From NCBI RefSeq assembly GCF_001752395.1, contig NZ_MKEK01000001.1:1797259-1861258 (forward strand): a stretch of DNA of 64,000 nucleotides, given 5' to 3'. Each line of letters starts with the position of its first letter. Position 1 is the stretch's first letter. Both the position numbers and the translations under genes were made by a program. This document shows, piece by piece, positions 28,619 to 38,459 of this stretch. Below the pieces are notes generated by a model. It saw nothing but the letters and a program-made list of their open reading frames with translations, was not told the origin of the DNA and ran no database searches. The stretch comes from Rheinheimera salexigens. GTDB lineage: Bacteria; Pseudomonadota; Gammaproteobacteria; Enterobacterales; Alteromonadaceae.

Positions 28619-31206
28619 ATGAACAGCCAGTACCGTAAACCCTTAGCAGGCACCAACTTAGATTATTTTGACACCCAAGCGGCAGTAGATGCCATTGAGC
28701 CGGGTGCTTATGCAAAACTGCCGTATACATCACGCGTTTATGCCGAAAACTTAGTACGCCGCTGTGATCCGGCAATGTTAACAGATTATTTAAAGCAATT
28801 TATTTACCGCAAAAACGATTTAGACTTTCCATGGTTTCCTACCCGAGTAGTGTGTCACGACATTTTAGGCCAAACCGCATTAGTCGATTTAGCCGGTTTA
28901 CGTGATGCTATTGCTGCTAAAGGCGGTGATCCGGCAAAAGTAAATCCAGTTGTGCCGACTCAATTAATTGTCGACCATTCATTAGCAGTTGAACATGCCG
29001 GTTTTGAAGAAGGTGCGTTTGATAAAAACCGCGCTATTGAAGACCGTCGTAATGACGACAGGTTCCACTTTATTAATTGGACCAAAAAGCCTTTAAAAAT
29101 ATTGATGTCATACCACCAGGTAATGGCATTATGCATCAGATTAACTTAGAGCGGATGTCGCCGGTTATTCATGCTATCGACGGTGTTGCTTATCCAGACA
29201 CGTTAGTGGGAACCGATAGCCATACCCCTCATGTTAATGCTTTAGGCGTTATAGCTATTGGTGTAGGCGGCTTAGAAGCAGAAAGCGTAATGCTTGGCCG
29301 TGCTAGCTGGATGCGACTACCGGAAATTGTCGGTGTTGAATTAAGCGGTAAAGCCCAACCTGGTATTATGGCGACGGATATAGTTTTAGCCTTAACCGAA
29401 TTTTTACGTCAGCAAAAAGTAGTATCTAGCTATTTAGAGTTTTACGGTGAAGGTGCTACCAGCTTAAGTTTAGGTGACCGGGCAACTATTTCTAACATGA
29501 CACCTGAATACGGTGCCACTGCTGCCATGTTTTATATTGATCAGCAAACTTTAGACTATTTAACCCTAACTGGCCGTGAAGCTGAACAAGTTAAACTCGT
29601 TGAAAATTATGCTAAAACTACCGGTTTGTGGGCAGAAAGTTTAAGCGCTGCTAAATATGAACGAGTGCTAAAGTTTGACTTGTCTTCAGTTGGCCGCACT
29701 ATGGCGGGACCGTCTAACCCACATACTCGTTTAGCGACGTCTGACTTAGCTGCCCGTGGTATTGCCGCTAGCTATGTGCAAGAAGAAGGAAAAATGCCAG
29801 ATGGTGCGGTAATTATTGCGGCTATTACTAGCTGTACTAATACCAGTAACCCGCGCAACGTTATTGCTGCAGGTTTAATTGCCCGTAATGCCAATGCCAA
29901 AGGCTTAACCCGTAAAGACTGGGTTAAAACCTCTTTAGCACCTGGCTCTAAAGCCGTGCAGTTATATTTAGAAGACTCAAAATTACTACCAGAATTAGAG
30001 CAATTAGGTTTTGGTATTGTCGGCTTTGCCTGTACTACCTGTAACGGTATGAGTGGTGCGCTTGATCCTATCATTCAACAAGAAGTGGTAGAGCGTGATT
30101 TATACGCCACAGCCGTGTTATCGGGTAACCGTAACTTTGATGGTCGTATTCACCCTTATGCTAAGCAAGCTTTCTTAGCCTCGCCACCTTTGGTTGTGGC
30201 TTATGCTATTGCCGGCTCTATTCGGTTTGATATCGAAAAAGACGTGCTAGGTATTGATCAGCAGGGTAACGAAGTTCGATTAATCGATATTTGGCCAAGC
30301 GACGAAGAAATTGACGCAGTAGTGAAACAAAGCGTTAAACCAGAGCAATTCCGCAAAGTATACGAGCCAATGTTTAATGTCGCGGTTGATTACGGAGACA
30401 AAATAGACCCACTGTATGATTGGCGTCCACAAAGTACCTATATTCGTCGTCCGCCATACTGGGAAGGTGCATTAGCCGGCGAGTTAAGCTTAACTGGGAT
30501 GCGAGCATTAGCGGTATTGGGCGATAATATTACTACCGACCATTTATCACCTTCAAACGCTATTATGATGGACAGCGCAGCAGGCGAATACTTGCATAAA
30601 ATGGGCTTGCCAGAAGAAGACTTTAACTCTTATGCCACGCACCGCGGCGATCACTTAACTGCGCAGCGTGCTACGTTTGCTAACCCTAAACTCATTAACG
30701 AAATGGCCGTAGTTGACGGCAAAGTACAACAAGGGTCGTTAACGCGGTTAGAGCCTGAAGGTAAAGTGATGCGCATGTGGGATGCTATTGAGACCTACAT
30801 GGAGCGCAAGCAACCGTTAATCATTATTGCCGGTGCTGACTATGGTCAAGGTTCGTCACGTGACTGGGCTGCAAAAGGTGTACGTTTAGCCGGTGTTGAG
30901 GCGATTGCTGCTGAAGGCTTTGAGCGTATTCACCGTACTAACTTAGTGGGTATGGGTGTGTTGCCACTGCAATTTATGCCTGGCACTACCCGTGAAACAC
31001 TACAGTTAGACGGTACTGAAACCTATGATGTTTTAGGCAAACCTAAACCACAAGCTGAGATGACGTTATCTATTCATCGTAAAAATGGTGAGAACGTTAA
31101 AGTGCCAGTACTGTGTCGATTAGATACCGTAGAAGAGGCGTCGATTTTCGCTGCAGGGGGTGTATTACAACGCTTTGCACAGGACTTTTTACAAGGTACT
31201 GTTTAA
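28619..31206 (+). pseudogene. acnD: Fe/S-dependent 2-methylcitrate dehydratase AcnD, frameshifted as read
   Basis: Aconitase-superfamily enzyme that, with PrpF, replaces PrpD in converting 2-methylcitrate. The first frame runs from MNSQYRKPLAG at 28619 to 29149; the rest continues in the -1 frame from about 29077 to 31206. Joining them at the A-run 29084-29088 restores the expected WTKKAFKNIDVIPPGNG, so one A is missing (5 present, 6 needed). All else looks intact: the Fe/S cysteines in ITSCTNTSNP and CTTCNGMSG, and DYGQGSSRDWAAKG at the C-terminal domain. A homopolymer sequencing error, a real mutation or -1 frameshifting on A-AAG are possible; the first seems likeliest because gltS shows the same pattern. 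Confidence 0.9.
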
Positions 31207-31209
31207 ATC

Positions 31210-31486
31210 GGGTGTATTTGGCTTTGGTTACAACCTCTGATCTGCTTGTCACAGTAACTCGTCCTTTGCCTTTGCCTTTGGCAGGGCTCAGACAACCTGT
31301 GCCAACATTTCAGAGGCTCTAACCTTCGCTTTAAGCAACTTGAAGTAGTACGCGATACACAGGCTTAAAGTTGATACACAGAAGGTAGAGTCGATGTCTG
31401 TTTTATGTCAGCACAGGTTGTCTGAAGGTGTGCGAAAGCGCGCCTGAGTTACTGTGCTGAGCTAAAATAGATTGTCGACTCGGACT
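31210..31486 (+). repeat. structured dispersed repeat, copy 2
   Basis: About 277 bp, same orientation as the copy at 24842-25120, with the same nested inverted repeats. The hairpin near the right end differs by loop and stem changes (GTGTGCG-AAAG-CGCGCC against GTGTGCG-TTAG-CGCACC), which keeps it foldable. It fills nearly all of the acnD-prpF gap, so it is probably transcribed within the prp operon. Confidence 0.9.
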
Positions 31487-31520
31487 CTTCGCTAAAATTA
31501 ATTAAAAAAGATAGGTACTT

Positions 31521-32708
31521 ATGAGCGCTCCTCAACTAAAAATCCCTGCAACTTATATGCGTGGCGGCACCAGTAAAGGTGTGTTTTTTAAGTTAGATGA
31601 TTTACCCGCAGCAGCCCAGCAAGCCGGTGCAGCGCGAGATAATTTATTGTTACGCGTAATCGGTAGCCCAGATCCATACGGAAAACATACTGATGGTATG
31701 GGGGGGGCAACATCGAGTACTAGCAAAACGGTTATTTTAAGTACAAGCAGCAAACCAGAGCATGATGTTGATTATTTATTTGGCCAAGTCGCTATTGATA
31801 AACCGTTTATCGATTGGAGTGGTAACTGCGGCAATTTAACGGCTGCAGTAGGCTCGTTTGCTATTAGTAATGGTTTAGTTGCTGCAGAGCGCATTCCAAC
31901 CAATGGCGTTTGTATTGTCCGAATTTGGCAGGCTAATATTGGTAAAACCATTATTGCCCATGTGCCTATCACAAATGGCGAAGTACAAGAAACCGGTGAT
32001 TTTGAATTAGATGGCGTGACTTTTCCAGCTGCTGAAGTACAAGTGGAGTTTCTCGATCCAGCTGCTGATGAAGCTGACGGTGGTGGCGCTATGTTCCCAA
32101 CCGGCAACCTGATAGATGATTTAGATGTGCCAGGAGTGGGCAGTTTTAAAGCCACATTAATAAACGCCGGTATTCCGACCATTTTTATTAATGCTGCAGA
32201 TATTGGTTATACTGGTACAGAATTACAAGATGTGATTAACAGCGACAATAAAGCCTTAGCCATGTTTGAAACTATTCGCGCTTATGGTGCGGTTAAAATG
32301 GGCTTAATCACTGATGTCACAGAGGCTGCAGCACGTCAACATACGCCTAAAGTCGCTTTTGTGGCCCCAGCACAAGCTTATGTTTCATCAAGTGGTAAAA
32401 ACGTTACTACCGATGATATCGATTTAGTCGTACGCGCATTATCTATGGGTAAACTACACCATGCCATGATGGGCACTGCAGCCGTAGCTATTGGCACAGC
32501 GGCTGCTATACCAGGTACATTAGTAAATATTGCCGCAGGTAATGTTAAACGACAAGCGGTGCGCTTTGGTCATCCCTCAGGCACATTGCGGGTTGGGGCA
32601 GAAGCGAAGCTAATCAATGCTAAATGGACCGTCACCAAAGCTATTATGAGCCGTAGCGCTCGGGTACTAATGGAAGGTTGGGTGCGCGTGCCAGGCGATA
32701 GCTTTTAA
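31521..32708 (+). CDS. prpF: 2-methylaconitate cis-trans isomerase PrpF
   Basis: Isomerises the AcnD product so that the methylcitrate cycle can go on. A 395-residue diaminopimelate-epimerase-like protein beginning with IPATYMRGGTSKGVFF and with GNCGNLTAAVG, both conserved in PrpF. It follows acnD, separated by the structured repeat; GATAGG lies before the ATG. Confidence 0.95.
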   Translation: MSAPQLKIPATYMRGGTSKGVFFKLDDLPAAAQQAGAARDNLLLRVIGSPDPYGKHTDGMGGATSSTSKTVILSTSSKPEHDVDYLFGQVAIDKPFIDWSGNCGNLTAAVGSFAISNGLVAAERIPTNGVCIVRIWQANIGKTIIAHVPITNGEVQETGDFELDGVTFPAAEVQVEFLDPAADEADGGGAMFPTGNLIDDLDVPGVGSFKATLINAGIPTIFINAADIGYTGTELQDVINSDNKALAMFETIRAYGAVKMGLITDVTEAAARQHTPKVAFVAPAQAYVSSSGKNVTTDDIDLVVRALSMGKLHHAMMGTAAVAIGTAAAIPGTLVNIAAGNVKRQAVRFGHPSGTLRVGAEAKLINAKWTVTKAIMSRSARVLMEGWVRVPGDSF

Positions 32709-32747
32709 TGGCACCTATTTTAACTACTAAGATAAAGGGGAGCTAAA

Positions 32748-33128
32748 ATGAAAAAGACAGCAGCCGAATGGCAGCAACAACTTAACCCAGAACAGTATCG
32801 CGTAACCCGATTAAAAGGCACCGAGCACCCCTTTACCGGTGAATTGTTAAATAATACTAAAGACGGGACTTATCACTGTCTGTGCTGTGGTGCGCCATTG
32901 TTTTCTTCAACCACAAAGTTTGATGCCGGTTGTGGTTGGCCCAGCTTTTATCAGGCGTTAGAAGGTAAAGTTAACTACGTAACTGATAATAGCCATGGTA
33001 TGGAGCGGGTAGAAATTACCTGTGTCAATTGTGATGCTCACTTAGGTCACGTTTTTACCGACGGCCCGGCGCCAACGGGTGATCGCTATTGTATCAATTC
33101 AGTCTCTTTGCAGTTTAAAGCAGAGTAA
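32748..33128 (+). CDS. msrB: peptide-methionine (R)-S-oxide reductase
   Basis: Repairs the R form of oxidised methionine. A 126-residue protein with two zinc-binding CxxC pairs (CLCCG, CVNCD), the GCGWPSFY signature and the catalytic Cys in DRYCINS. AAGGGGAG precedes the ATG. It lies 39 bp after prpF and just upstream of gap, as in the E. coli msrB-gapA pair. Confidence 0.96.
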   Translation: MKKTAAEWQQQLNPEQYRVTRLKGTEHPFTGELLNNTKDGTYHCLCCGAPLFSSTTKFDAGCGWPSFYQALEGKVNYVTDNSHGMERVEITCVNCDAHLGHVFTDGPAPTGDRYCINSVSLQFKAE

Positions 33129-33282
33129 AAACATAAAATGGCGTGTAATGATAGGCGTTAATGGTTGGCTTAACATTGCAACATCTATTACAATATGCGC
33201 CGTTGAAATAGCTACGGCTTAGGCCGTACTTGTTAAAAATGATCTCCGATTAATTCATTTTATTGAAGTAAAAGGCCTAATA

Positions 33283-34734
33283 ATGACTCTATCGCACGAA
33301 GAACAGTATCAAAAAAGCTGGCAGGAACGCCAGGAATTTGCCGAAAATATGCAACCCATTATTGGACGCTTATACCGTAATAAAGGTATCGAAGTAGTTG
33401 TATACGGCCGTCCACTTGTTAATGCGACAACAATTGAAATTATTAAAGCACATAAAAGTGTTGAACGTTTTGAAGGACAGAAGCTGCGTCTGCGTGAAAG
33501 TTTCCCAGTATTAGAAGCTATCAGTAAAATGGAACTAGCACCTGGCCGTATCGATATTGCCAAGCTTGCTTATAGCTTTAATTTTAAAAATGATGATAAG
33601 TCATTACAGTTACAAGACTACTTAGACACCGAACTTGTTAGCTTGTTAAACCATAAAGACAACGTTAAACCTACCGATGTTGTGTTATATGGTTTTGGTC
33701 GTATTGGCCGTTTATTAGCACGCTTAATGTTAGAGCGCTCAGGCCCTTGTGCGAAATTACGCTTACGCGCTATTGTTGTCCGTGGCGGTAAAAAAGGTGA
33801 TTTAGAAAAGCGGGCTAGCTTATTACGTCGTGACTCTATTCATGGCCCATTTAACGGCAGTATTACAGTTGATGAAGAAAACCAAGGTATTAAAGCCAAT
33901 GGTACTTTTATCAAAGTTATCTATGCCAGTTCGCCTGAACTTGTCGATTATACTCAATACGATATTCACGATGCCTTAGTTGTTGATAACACGGGTATTT
34001 GGAAAGACGATAAAGAATTAAGCATCCACTTTAAAAGCAAAGGTACTAACAAAGTACTATTAACTGCACCAGCCAAAGGTGATGTAGCTAATATCGTTTA
34101 TGGTGTTAACGAGCACATGATCCTGCCTGAAGATAAGATTGTTTCAGCAGCCAGCTGTACTACTAATGCTATTACACCTGTATTAAAAGCGTTGAATGAT
34201 AAGTTTGGTATCCGTAATGGTCACGTTGAAACTGTGCATTCTTATACTAACGATCAAAACTTAATTGATAACTACCATTCAGCAGATCGTCGTGGCCGTG
34301 CCGCACCGTTAAATATGGTGTTAACCTCTACGGGTGCAGCAAGTGCTGTTGCTAAAGCTTTACCTGAGTTAAAAGGTAAATTAACCGGTAACGCTATTCG
34401 CGTGCCAGTGCCTAATGTTTCTATGGCTATATTGTCATTAAACTTAGATACAGCGACCGACCGTGATGAGCTTAACGACTTCTTACAGCGCACATCATTA
34501 TTTTCTGAGTTACAAGACCAAATCGATTACACCAGTTCAACTGAAATCGTATCTTCAGACTTAGTGGGTTCACGTTACGCGGGTGTTGTTGACTCGCAAG
34601 CCACTATCGTAGATGGCGATCGTTGTGTACTTTACGTTTGGTATGATAACGAGTTTGGTTACAGCACTCAGGTTATCCGTGTTATGAATGACATGGCCGG
34701 TATTAAATACCCAACCTTACCTGTAGCGCGTTAA
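33283..34734 (+). CDS. gap: glyceraldehyde-3-phosphate dehydrogenase, N-terminally extended type
   Basis: Phosphorylating GAPDH of glycolysis/gluconeogenesis. At 483 residues it is about 150 longer than classical GAPDH; the first ~125 residues are a helical extension found in one clade from pseudomonads and Alteromonadales. The Rossmann start is VVLYGFGRIGRLLARL, the active-site Cys is in SAASCTTNAITPVL, and the C-terminal WYDNEFGYSTQV is conserved. The function of the extension is not known to me. A strong terminator follows. Confidence 0.92.
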   Translation: MTLSHEEQYQKSWQERQEFAENMQPIIGRLYRNKGIEVVVYGRPLVNATTIEIIKAHKSVERFEGQKLRLRESFPVLEAISKMELAPGRIDIAKLAYSFNFKNDDKSLQLQDYLDTELVSLLNHKDNVKPTDVVLYGFGRIGRLLARLMLERSGPCAKLRLRAIVVRGGKKGDLEKRASLLRRDSIHGPFNGSITVDEENQGIKANGTFIKVIYASSPELVDYTQYDIHDALVVDNTGIWKDDKELSIHFKSKGTNKVLLTAPAKGDVANIVYGVNEHMILPEDKIVSAASCTTNAITPVLKALNDKFGIRNGHVETVHSYTNDQNLIDNYHSADRRGRAAPLNMVLTSTGAASAVAKALPELKGKLTGNAIRVPVPNVSMAILSLNLDTATDRDELNDFLQRTSLFSELQDQIDYTSSTEIVSSDLVGSRYAGVVDSQATIVDGDRCVLYVWYDNEFGYSTQVIRVMNDMAGIKYPTLPVAR

Positions 34735-34748
34735 AACGCTATTTAATC

Positions 34749-34777
34749 GAAAAGCCGCTAAAAGCGGCTTTTTCTTT
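34749..34777 (+). terminator. terminator after gap
   Basis: A 10-bp stem AAAAGCCGCT / AGCGGCTTTT is followed by further T residues. Confidence 0.85.
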
Positions 34778-34926
34778 AATTATAAACTGATAGAATCAAC
34801 CGCAGTTACTTTCAAATCCATACAAACTGTTCTCAATATATTGAGATATTTTTTATGACATCGCTTTTTGCCCATTTTAGAAGCCAAAAACTGTGTCGTA
34901 TTTCATTTTAAGTAGGGATAAAAAAC

Positions 34927-36054
34927 ATGAGAATCACCAGCAATTTTGATAGCGGTAATATCGAAATCATCCAAGCCGACAGCCCAGATAACATTCAATT
35001 AGCTATTCGCAAAGATAACCAATCAGACTTTTATCAATGGTTTCACTTTCGCTTAAATACGCCACATGCAGAGCACCATAAAATTAAGTTGATGAATGCG
35101 GGTGGCTCAGCCTATGCTGATGGCTGGAAAGACTATCAAGCAGTAGCGTCTTATGACCGTCAAAATTGGTTTAGAGTCGATACCGAATATGATGGTGAAG
35201 TACTGACCATTAACCATTTCCCTGAAGCTGAATCTTGCTACTTTGCTTATTTTGCACCTTATAGCTACGAACGCCACATGGACTTACTACACCAATCACA
35301 AGCTGATTATAACTGTCAGTTAGTAGAGCTAGGTGAAACCCTAGATGGTCGTGATATGAGCATGCTTATTGTGGGTGAACCGGCAGAAGGTAAGAAAAAT
35401 ATTTGGATCACTGCACGTCAGCATCCAGGTGAAAGCATGGCTGAATGGTTAATTGAAGGCTTAATTGAGCGCTTATTAGATGAAGATGATGGCGTATCAA
35501 GATTATTGCTAGATAAAGCCGTGTTTTATATCGTGCCAAATATGAATCCAGATGGCTCAGTTCGTGGTCATTTGCGTACTAACGCTGTGGGCACCAACCT
35601 TAACCGTGAATGGCAAACGCCAAGCATGGAAAAAAGCCCTGAAGTATTTTTAGTGCGCGGAAAAATGCAAGAAATTGGCGTTGATATGTTTCTTGATATC
35701 CACGGCGATGAAAACCTACCATATAACTTTGTGGCCGGTACAGAAGGCGTGCCTTCGTACAATAAACGTGTTGAGCAATTAGAAAACACCTTTAAACAAA
35801 CTTTAGTTACTGTCACTCCAGAGTTTCAAACCGAACATGGTTATGACCTAGATGCTCCAGGTCAGGCTAATATGACTGTTGCTGCTGCATGGGTAGGCGA
35901 TCACTTTAACTGCTTATCGTACACGGTAGAAATGCCGTTTAAAGATAACGCTAACTTACCAGATGAAGCTTATGGTTGGTCAGACATTCGCTCCATGAAG
36001 TTAGGTCAAGACATGTTAACTGCGGTATTAGCGGTTGTTGATGATTTACGTTAA
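34927..36054 (+). CDS. M14 zinc carboxypeptidase, cytosolic (CCP/AGBL-like)
   Basis: A 375-residue protein with an N-terminal beta-rich domain (residues about 1-115) and a carboxypeptidase domain. The zinc site is visible as HPGESMAEW (HxxE) plus the His in DIHGDENLPY; the catalytic Glu is in YTVEMPFK. No signal peptide. This architecture is that of the cytosolic carboxypeptidase group related to eukaryotic tubulin deglutamylases; bacterial substrates are unknown. GTAGGGA lies before the ATG. Confidence 0.85.
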   Translation: MRITSNFDSGNIEIIQADSPDNIQLAIRKDNQSDFYQWFHFRLNTPHAEHHKIKLMNAGGSAYADGWKDYQAVASYDRQNWFRVDTEYDGEVLTINHFPEAESCYFAYFAPYSYERHMDLLHQSQADYNCQLVELGETLDGRDMSMLIVGEPAEGKKNIWITARQHPGESMAEWLIEGLIERLLDEDDGVSRLLLDKAVFYIVPNMNPDGSVRGHLRTNAVGTNLNREWQTPSMEKSPEVFLVRGKMQEIGVDMFLDIHGDENLPYNFVAGTEGVPSYNKRVEQLENTFKQTLVTVTPEFQTEHGYDLDAPGQANMTVAAAWVGDHFNCLSYTVEMPFKDNANLPDEAYGWSDIRSMKLGQDMLTAVLAVVDDLR

Positions 36055-36079
36055 AGCCAGTTATTAAGGAAGCGCGAAC

Positions 36080-37771
36080 ATGTTTAGCAGTACTCGAAAG
36101 GGATTATTCGCGCTTTTTTTATTTAGTTTTAGCTTATTAACTCTAACCAGTTGCAGCACCGTCAGCAATTGGTTGGTGTTTAGCCCAGTGCCCATTCATC
36201 CATTAACTGAGCAAGAGCAACAACAATTTAATCAAAATAAAAACTTAGGCCAACTCGATTTTACGCTGCCCGAATTAGCCAGTAAAAGAGCCTTAGTTAA
36301 TAATCGGCGAAATTTTACCGCTTATCGTGACCAAGGCGAAATATTGCTGCAGATGAACTCTGCAACTGAAATAAGGTTAACCATAAACGGCCAAGCCATA
36401 AAACTGCAGCCAAGCGCGCATTTAGGCACTCAGCTAGGCCAATATATTAAACTGGATATCAGCAAGTTTACTCGCGATGGCTTAAATCAATTAGCCGTCA
36501 CATCAGTACAACCTTTAGGCGCTAAAGTACGCTTAGTTATCCCTTATGCGAGCTTGCAACAAGGCACGCCAGAACAAGTGGGGTTTTCTAGCGCCAAGCT
36601 GGCGCAAGTTGATAAAATGATCAACGATGAAATCGCTCAAGGTTTTCCCGGTGCTGTGTTAGTGGTTGCCAAAAATGGCAAAATCATTAAAGAAACAGCC
36701 TACGGCTATGCTAATCGTTATCACACAGACGGCTCGGCGTTAGCCAAGCCTGAGCCAATGCAAACTACTACCGTGTTTGACCTTGCTTCAAATACTAAAA
36801 TGTATGCCACTAATTACGCCATTATGCATTTAGTTAGCTTGGGTCAATTAGACATTAATTTGCCGGTTGCTTCTTATTTACCCGAGTATCAAGGCGATGG
36901 TCGCGACACGCGTTTGGTTAGTGATTTATTGCAGCACAATGCCGGTTATGATCCTGAAGTGCACTTTTTTAATCCCGACAATAAACACGGCGCAGAGTTT
37001 TATTCTATCCAACGCGATACCACTATTGACCTACTCACCAGCAAAGTACCTTTTGCTCGGCCTCGGGGCGGTAAAGCGGTCTATAGCGACATCGATTATA
37101 TGCTGCTAGGCTTGATTATTGAGCGTATAACCGGCATGGTGCAGGATCAATATTTAGAGCAGTTTTTATATCGGCCAATGGGTTTAAATAACACCGTTTT
37201 TAACCCGTTACAAAAAGGTATAAGCTTAAATAATATCGCAGCAACAGAGTTAGCGGGCAATAGCCGCGGTGGTAGAGTCAGTTTCCCAGCTAATCAAGTT
37301 GGCGTTATTCGTGGCCATGTTCATGACGAAAAAGCCCGATATTCCTTAGGTGGTGTAGCAGGGCATGCCGGATTGTTTTCTACCGCCAAAGAAACCGCCC
37401 AGCTGGCTAACCTAGCACTACAAGGCGGCTATGGTTTAAGCAAAGTTTTTGATAAAGCCATTATTCAACAATTTACTCGGCCTTCCATAGCAGATTATAC
37501 CGTGGGGCTAGGCTGGCGCACTGCCACAGCGGGGGAGTTAAGTTGGCATTTTGGTGCTTATGCTAGTGATTATGCGTTTGGTCATACCGGGTGGACCGGT
37601 ACGGTGACTGTTATTGACCCGTATTATGATTTAATAATTGTATTACTCACCAATAAAAAACACAGCCCAATAATATCTGAGGCAAATAACAGTTATTACT
37701 TTACCGGTGATCGATTCGAAACCGGTATGTATGGCAGCATAATGACCAAAATCTATCAGGCTATGCGATAA
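36080..37771 (+). CDS. pbp4b: PBP4B/YfeW-like serine hydrolase, lipoprotein
   Basis: A 563-residue beta-lactamase-fold protein resembling E. coli YfeW (PBP4B) over residues about 160-563, including DLASNTKMYAT (catalytic SxxK), YSDIDYMLLG (YxN-type motif), VHDEKARYSLGGVAGHAGLF and GHTGWTGTVTVIDP (KTG equivalent HTG). A lipobox LTLTSC ends the signal peptide, so the protein is probably anchored in a membrane on the periplasmic side. An extra ~150-residue N-terminal region is not found in YfeW. A D,D-carboxypeptidase or related role is inferred. Confidence 0.85.
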   Translation: MFSSTRKGLFALFLFSFSLLTLTSCSTVSNWLVFSPVPIHPLTEQEQQQFNQNKNLGQLDFTLPELASKRALVNNRRNFTAYRDQGEILLQMNSATEIRLTINGQAIKLQPSAHLGTQLGQYIKLDISKFTRDGLNQLAVTSVQPLGAKVRLVIPYASLQQGTPEQVGFSSAKLAQVDKMINDEIAQGFPGAVLVVAKNGKIIKETAYGYANRYHTDGSALAKPEPMQTTTVFDLASNTKMYATNYAIMHLVSLGQLDINLPVASYLPEYQGDGRDTRLVSDLLQHNAGYDPEVHFFNPDNKHGAEFYSIQRDTTIDLLTSKVPFARPRGGKAVYSDIDYMLLGLIIERITGMVQDQYLEQFLYRPMGLNNTVFNPLQKGISLNNIAATELAGNSRGGRVSFPANQVGVIRGHVHDEKARYSLGGVAGHAGLFSTAKETAQLANLALQGGYGLSKVFDKAIIQQFTRPSIADYTVGLGWRTATAGELSWHFGAYASDYAFGHTGWTGTVTVIDPYYDLIIVLLTNKKHSPIISEANNSYYFTGDRFETGMYGSIMTKIYQAMR

Positions 37772-37847
37772 CAGACTGATATTATTGTTCATAATTAATA
37801 TTCTCAGAAATAGTAGATACTAATTAAAAATTGCAGGTTAAAACACT

Positions 37848-38174
37848 ATGGCTATTATTGCATGCCCATTTTGCGGGCAAAAAATATCAGACAAAAGCAC
37901 TCAATGTAATCATTGTAAAAAAGATTTAACGGCAATGACCACAGAGAAAATGCATTCCTTAGCCCGTGATAAACGGTTTGATAAGGTACAAAGTTTAATT
38001 ACTCAATCCATGTTAGCGTTAGTGCTATTTTTATTCGGCTTTGGTTTACTGTACTGGTGGGATCCGCAACCCGGAAGCAATCAGCAACTGACAGCTTATG
38101 GCTGTATTGCGATAGGGTTTTGTTGGTACATTATTACCCGCGGCCGTATTTTAATGTTGAAAAAGCGAAAATAA
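37848..38174 (+). CDS. zinc-ribbon membrane protein
   Basis: A 108-residue protein: two CxxC knuckles (CPFCGQ and CNHCKK) form a zinc ribbon, followed by two membrane helices (about residues 50-65 and 80-95) and a basic tail. Function unknown. The next gene starts 4 bases after its stop, so they are in one operon. Confidence 0.75.
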   Translation: MAIIACPFCGQKISDKSTQCNHCKKDLTAMTTEKMHSLARDKRFDKVQSLITQSMLALVLFLFGFGLLYWWDPQPGSNQQLTAYGCIAIGFCWYIITRGRILMLKKRK

Positions 38175-38177
38175 CAG

Positions 38178-38459
38178 ATGAATATTAATGCGTTAGTTCA
38201 GGCTATGACTCCTGAAACCTATGAGAAACTAGCACAAGCTGTCGAAACTAGACGCTGGGAAGACGGTAATTATTTATCTGAAGCACAATTAGGACATAGC
38301 TTACAACTAGTAATGGCTTATCAAGCCCAAGTGTTAAAGTCTGAAGAGCTGTTTACCATAGGCGCTGATGGTCAAATGATTCAAAAAACCAAAGCCGAAA
38401 TACAAAAACAATACGAACCACAATCCTCTATTGCAAGGTTTTCACACGATGATCTTTAA
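38178..38459 (+). CDS. yeaC: YeaC-family (DUF1315) protein
   Basis: A 93-residue protein with the family core GRRWEDGNYLSEAQ-like segment (here TRRWEDGNYLSEAQ) and YQAQVLKSEELFTIG. Function unknown. In E. coli yeaC lies beside msrB and sppA; the same genes are in this neighbourhood. Its 3' end overlaps the start of the DUF349 gene by 11 bp. Confidence 0.85.
   Translation: MNINALVQAMTPETYEKLAQAVETRRWEDGNYLSEAQLGHSLQLVMAYQAQVLKSEELFTIGADGQMIQKTKAEIQKQYEPQSSIARFSHDDL

Noticed and set aside
29077..29149. Programmed -1 frameshift in acnD
   Set aside because: The sequence C-AAA-AAG is only half of a classical slippery heptamer and AcnD needs no such control; a missing base is simpler. It is kept only as a minor alternative in the finding.
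24842..31486. The two ~280-bp repeats as a CRISPR array or composite transposon ends
   Set aside because: Only two copies over 6 kb, with no spacers, and they are direct copies without a transposase between them.
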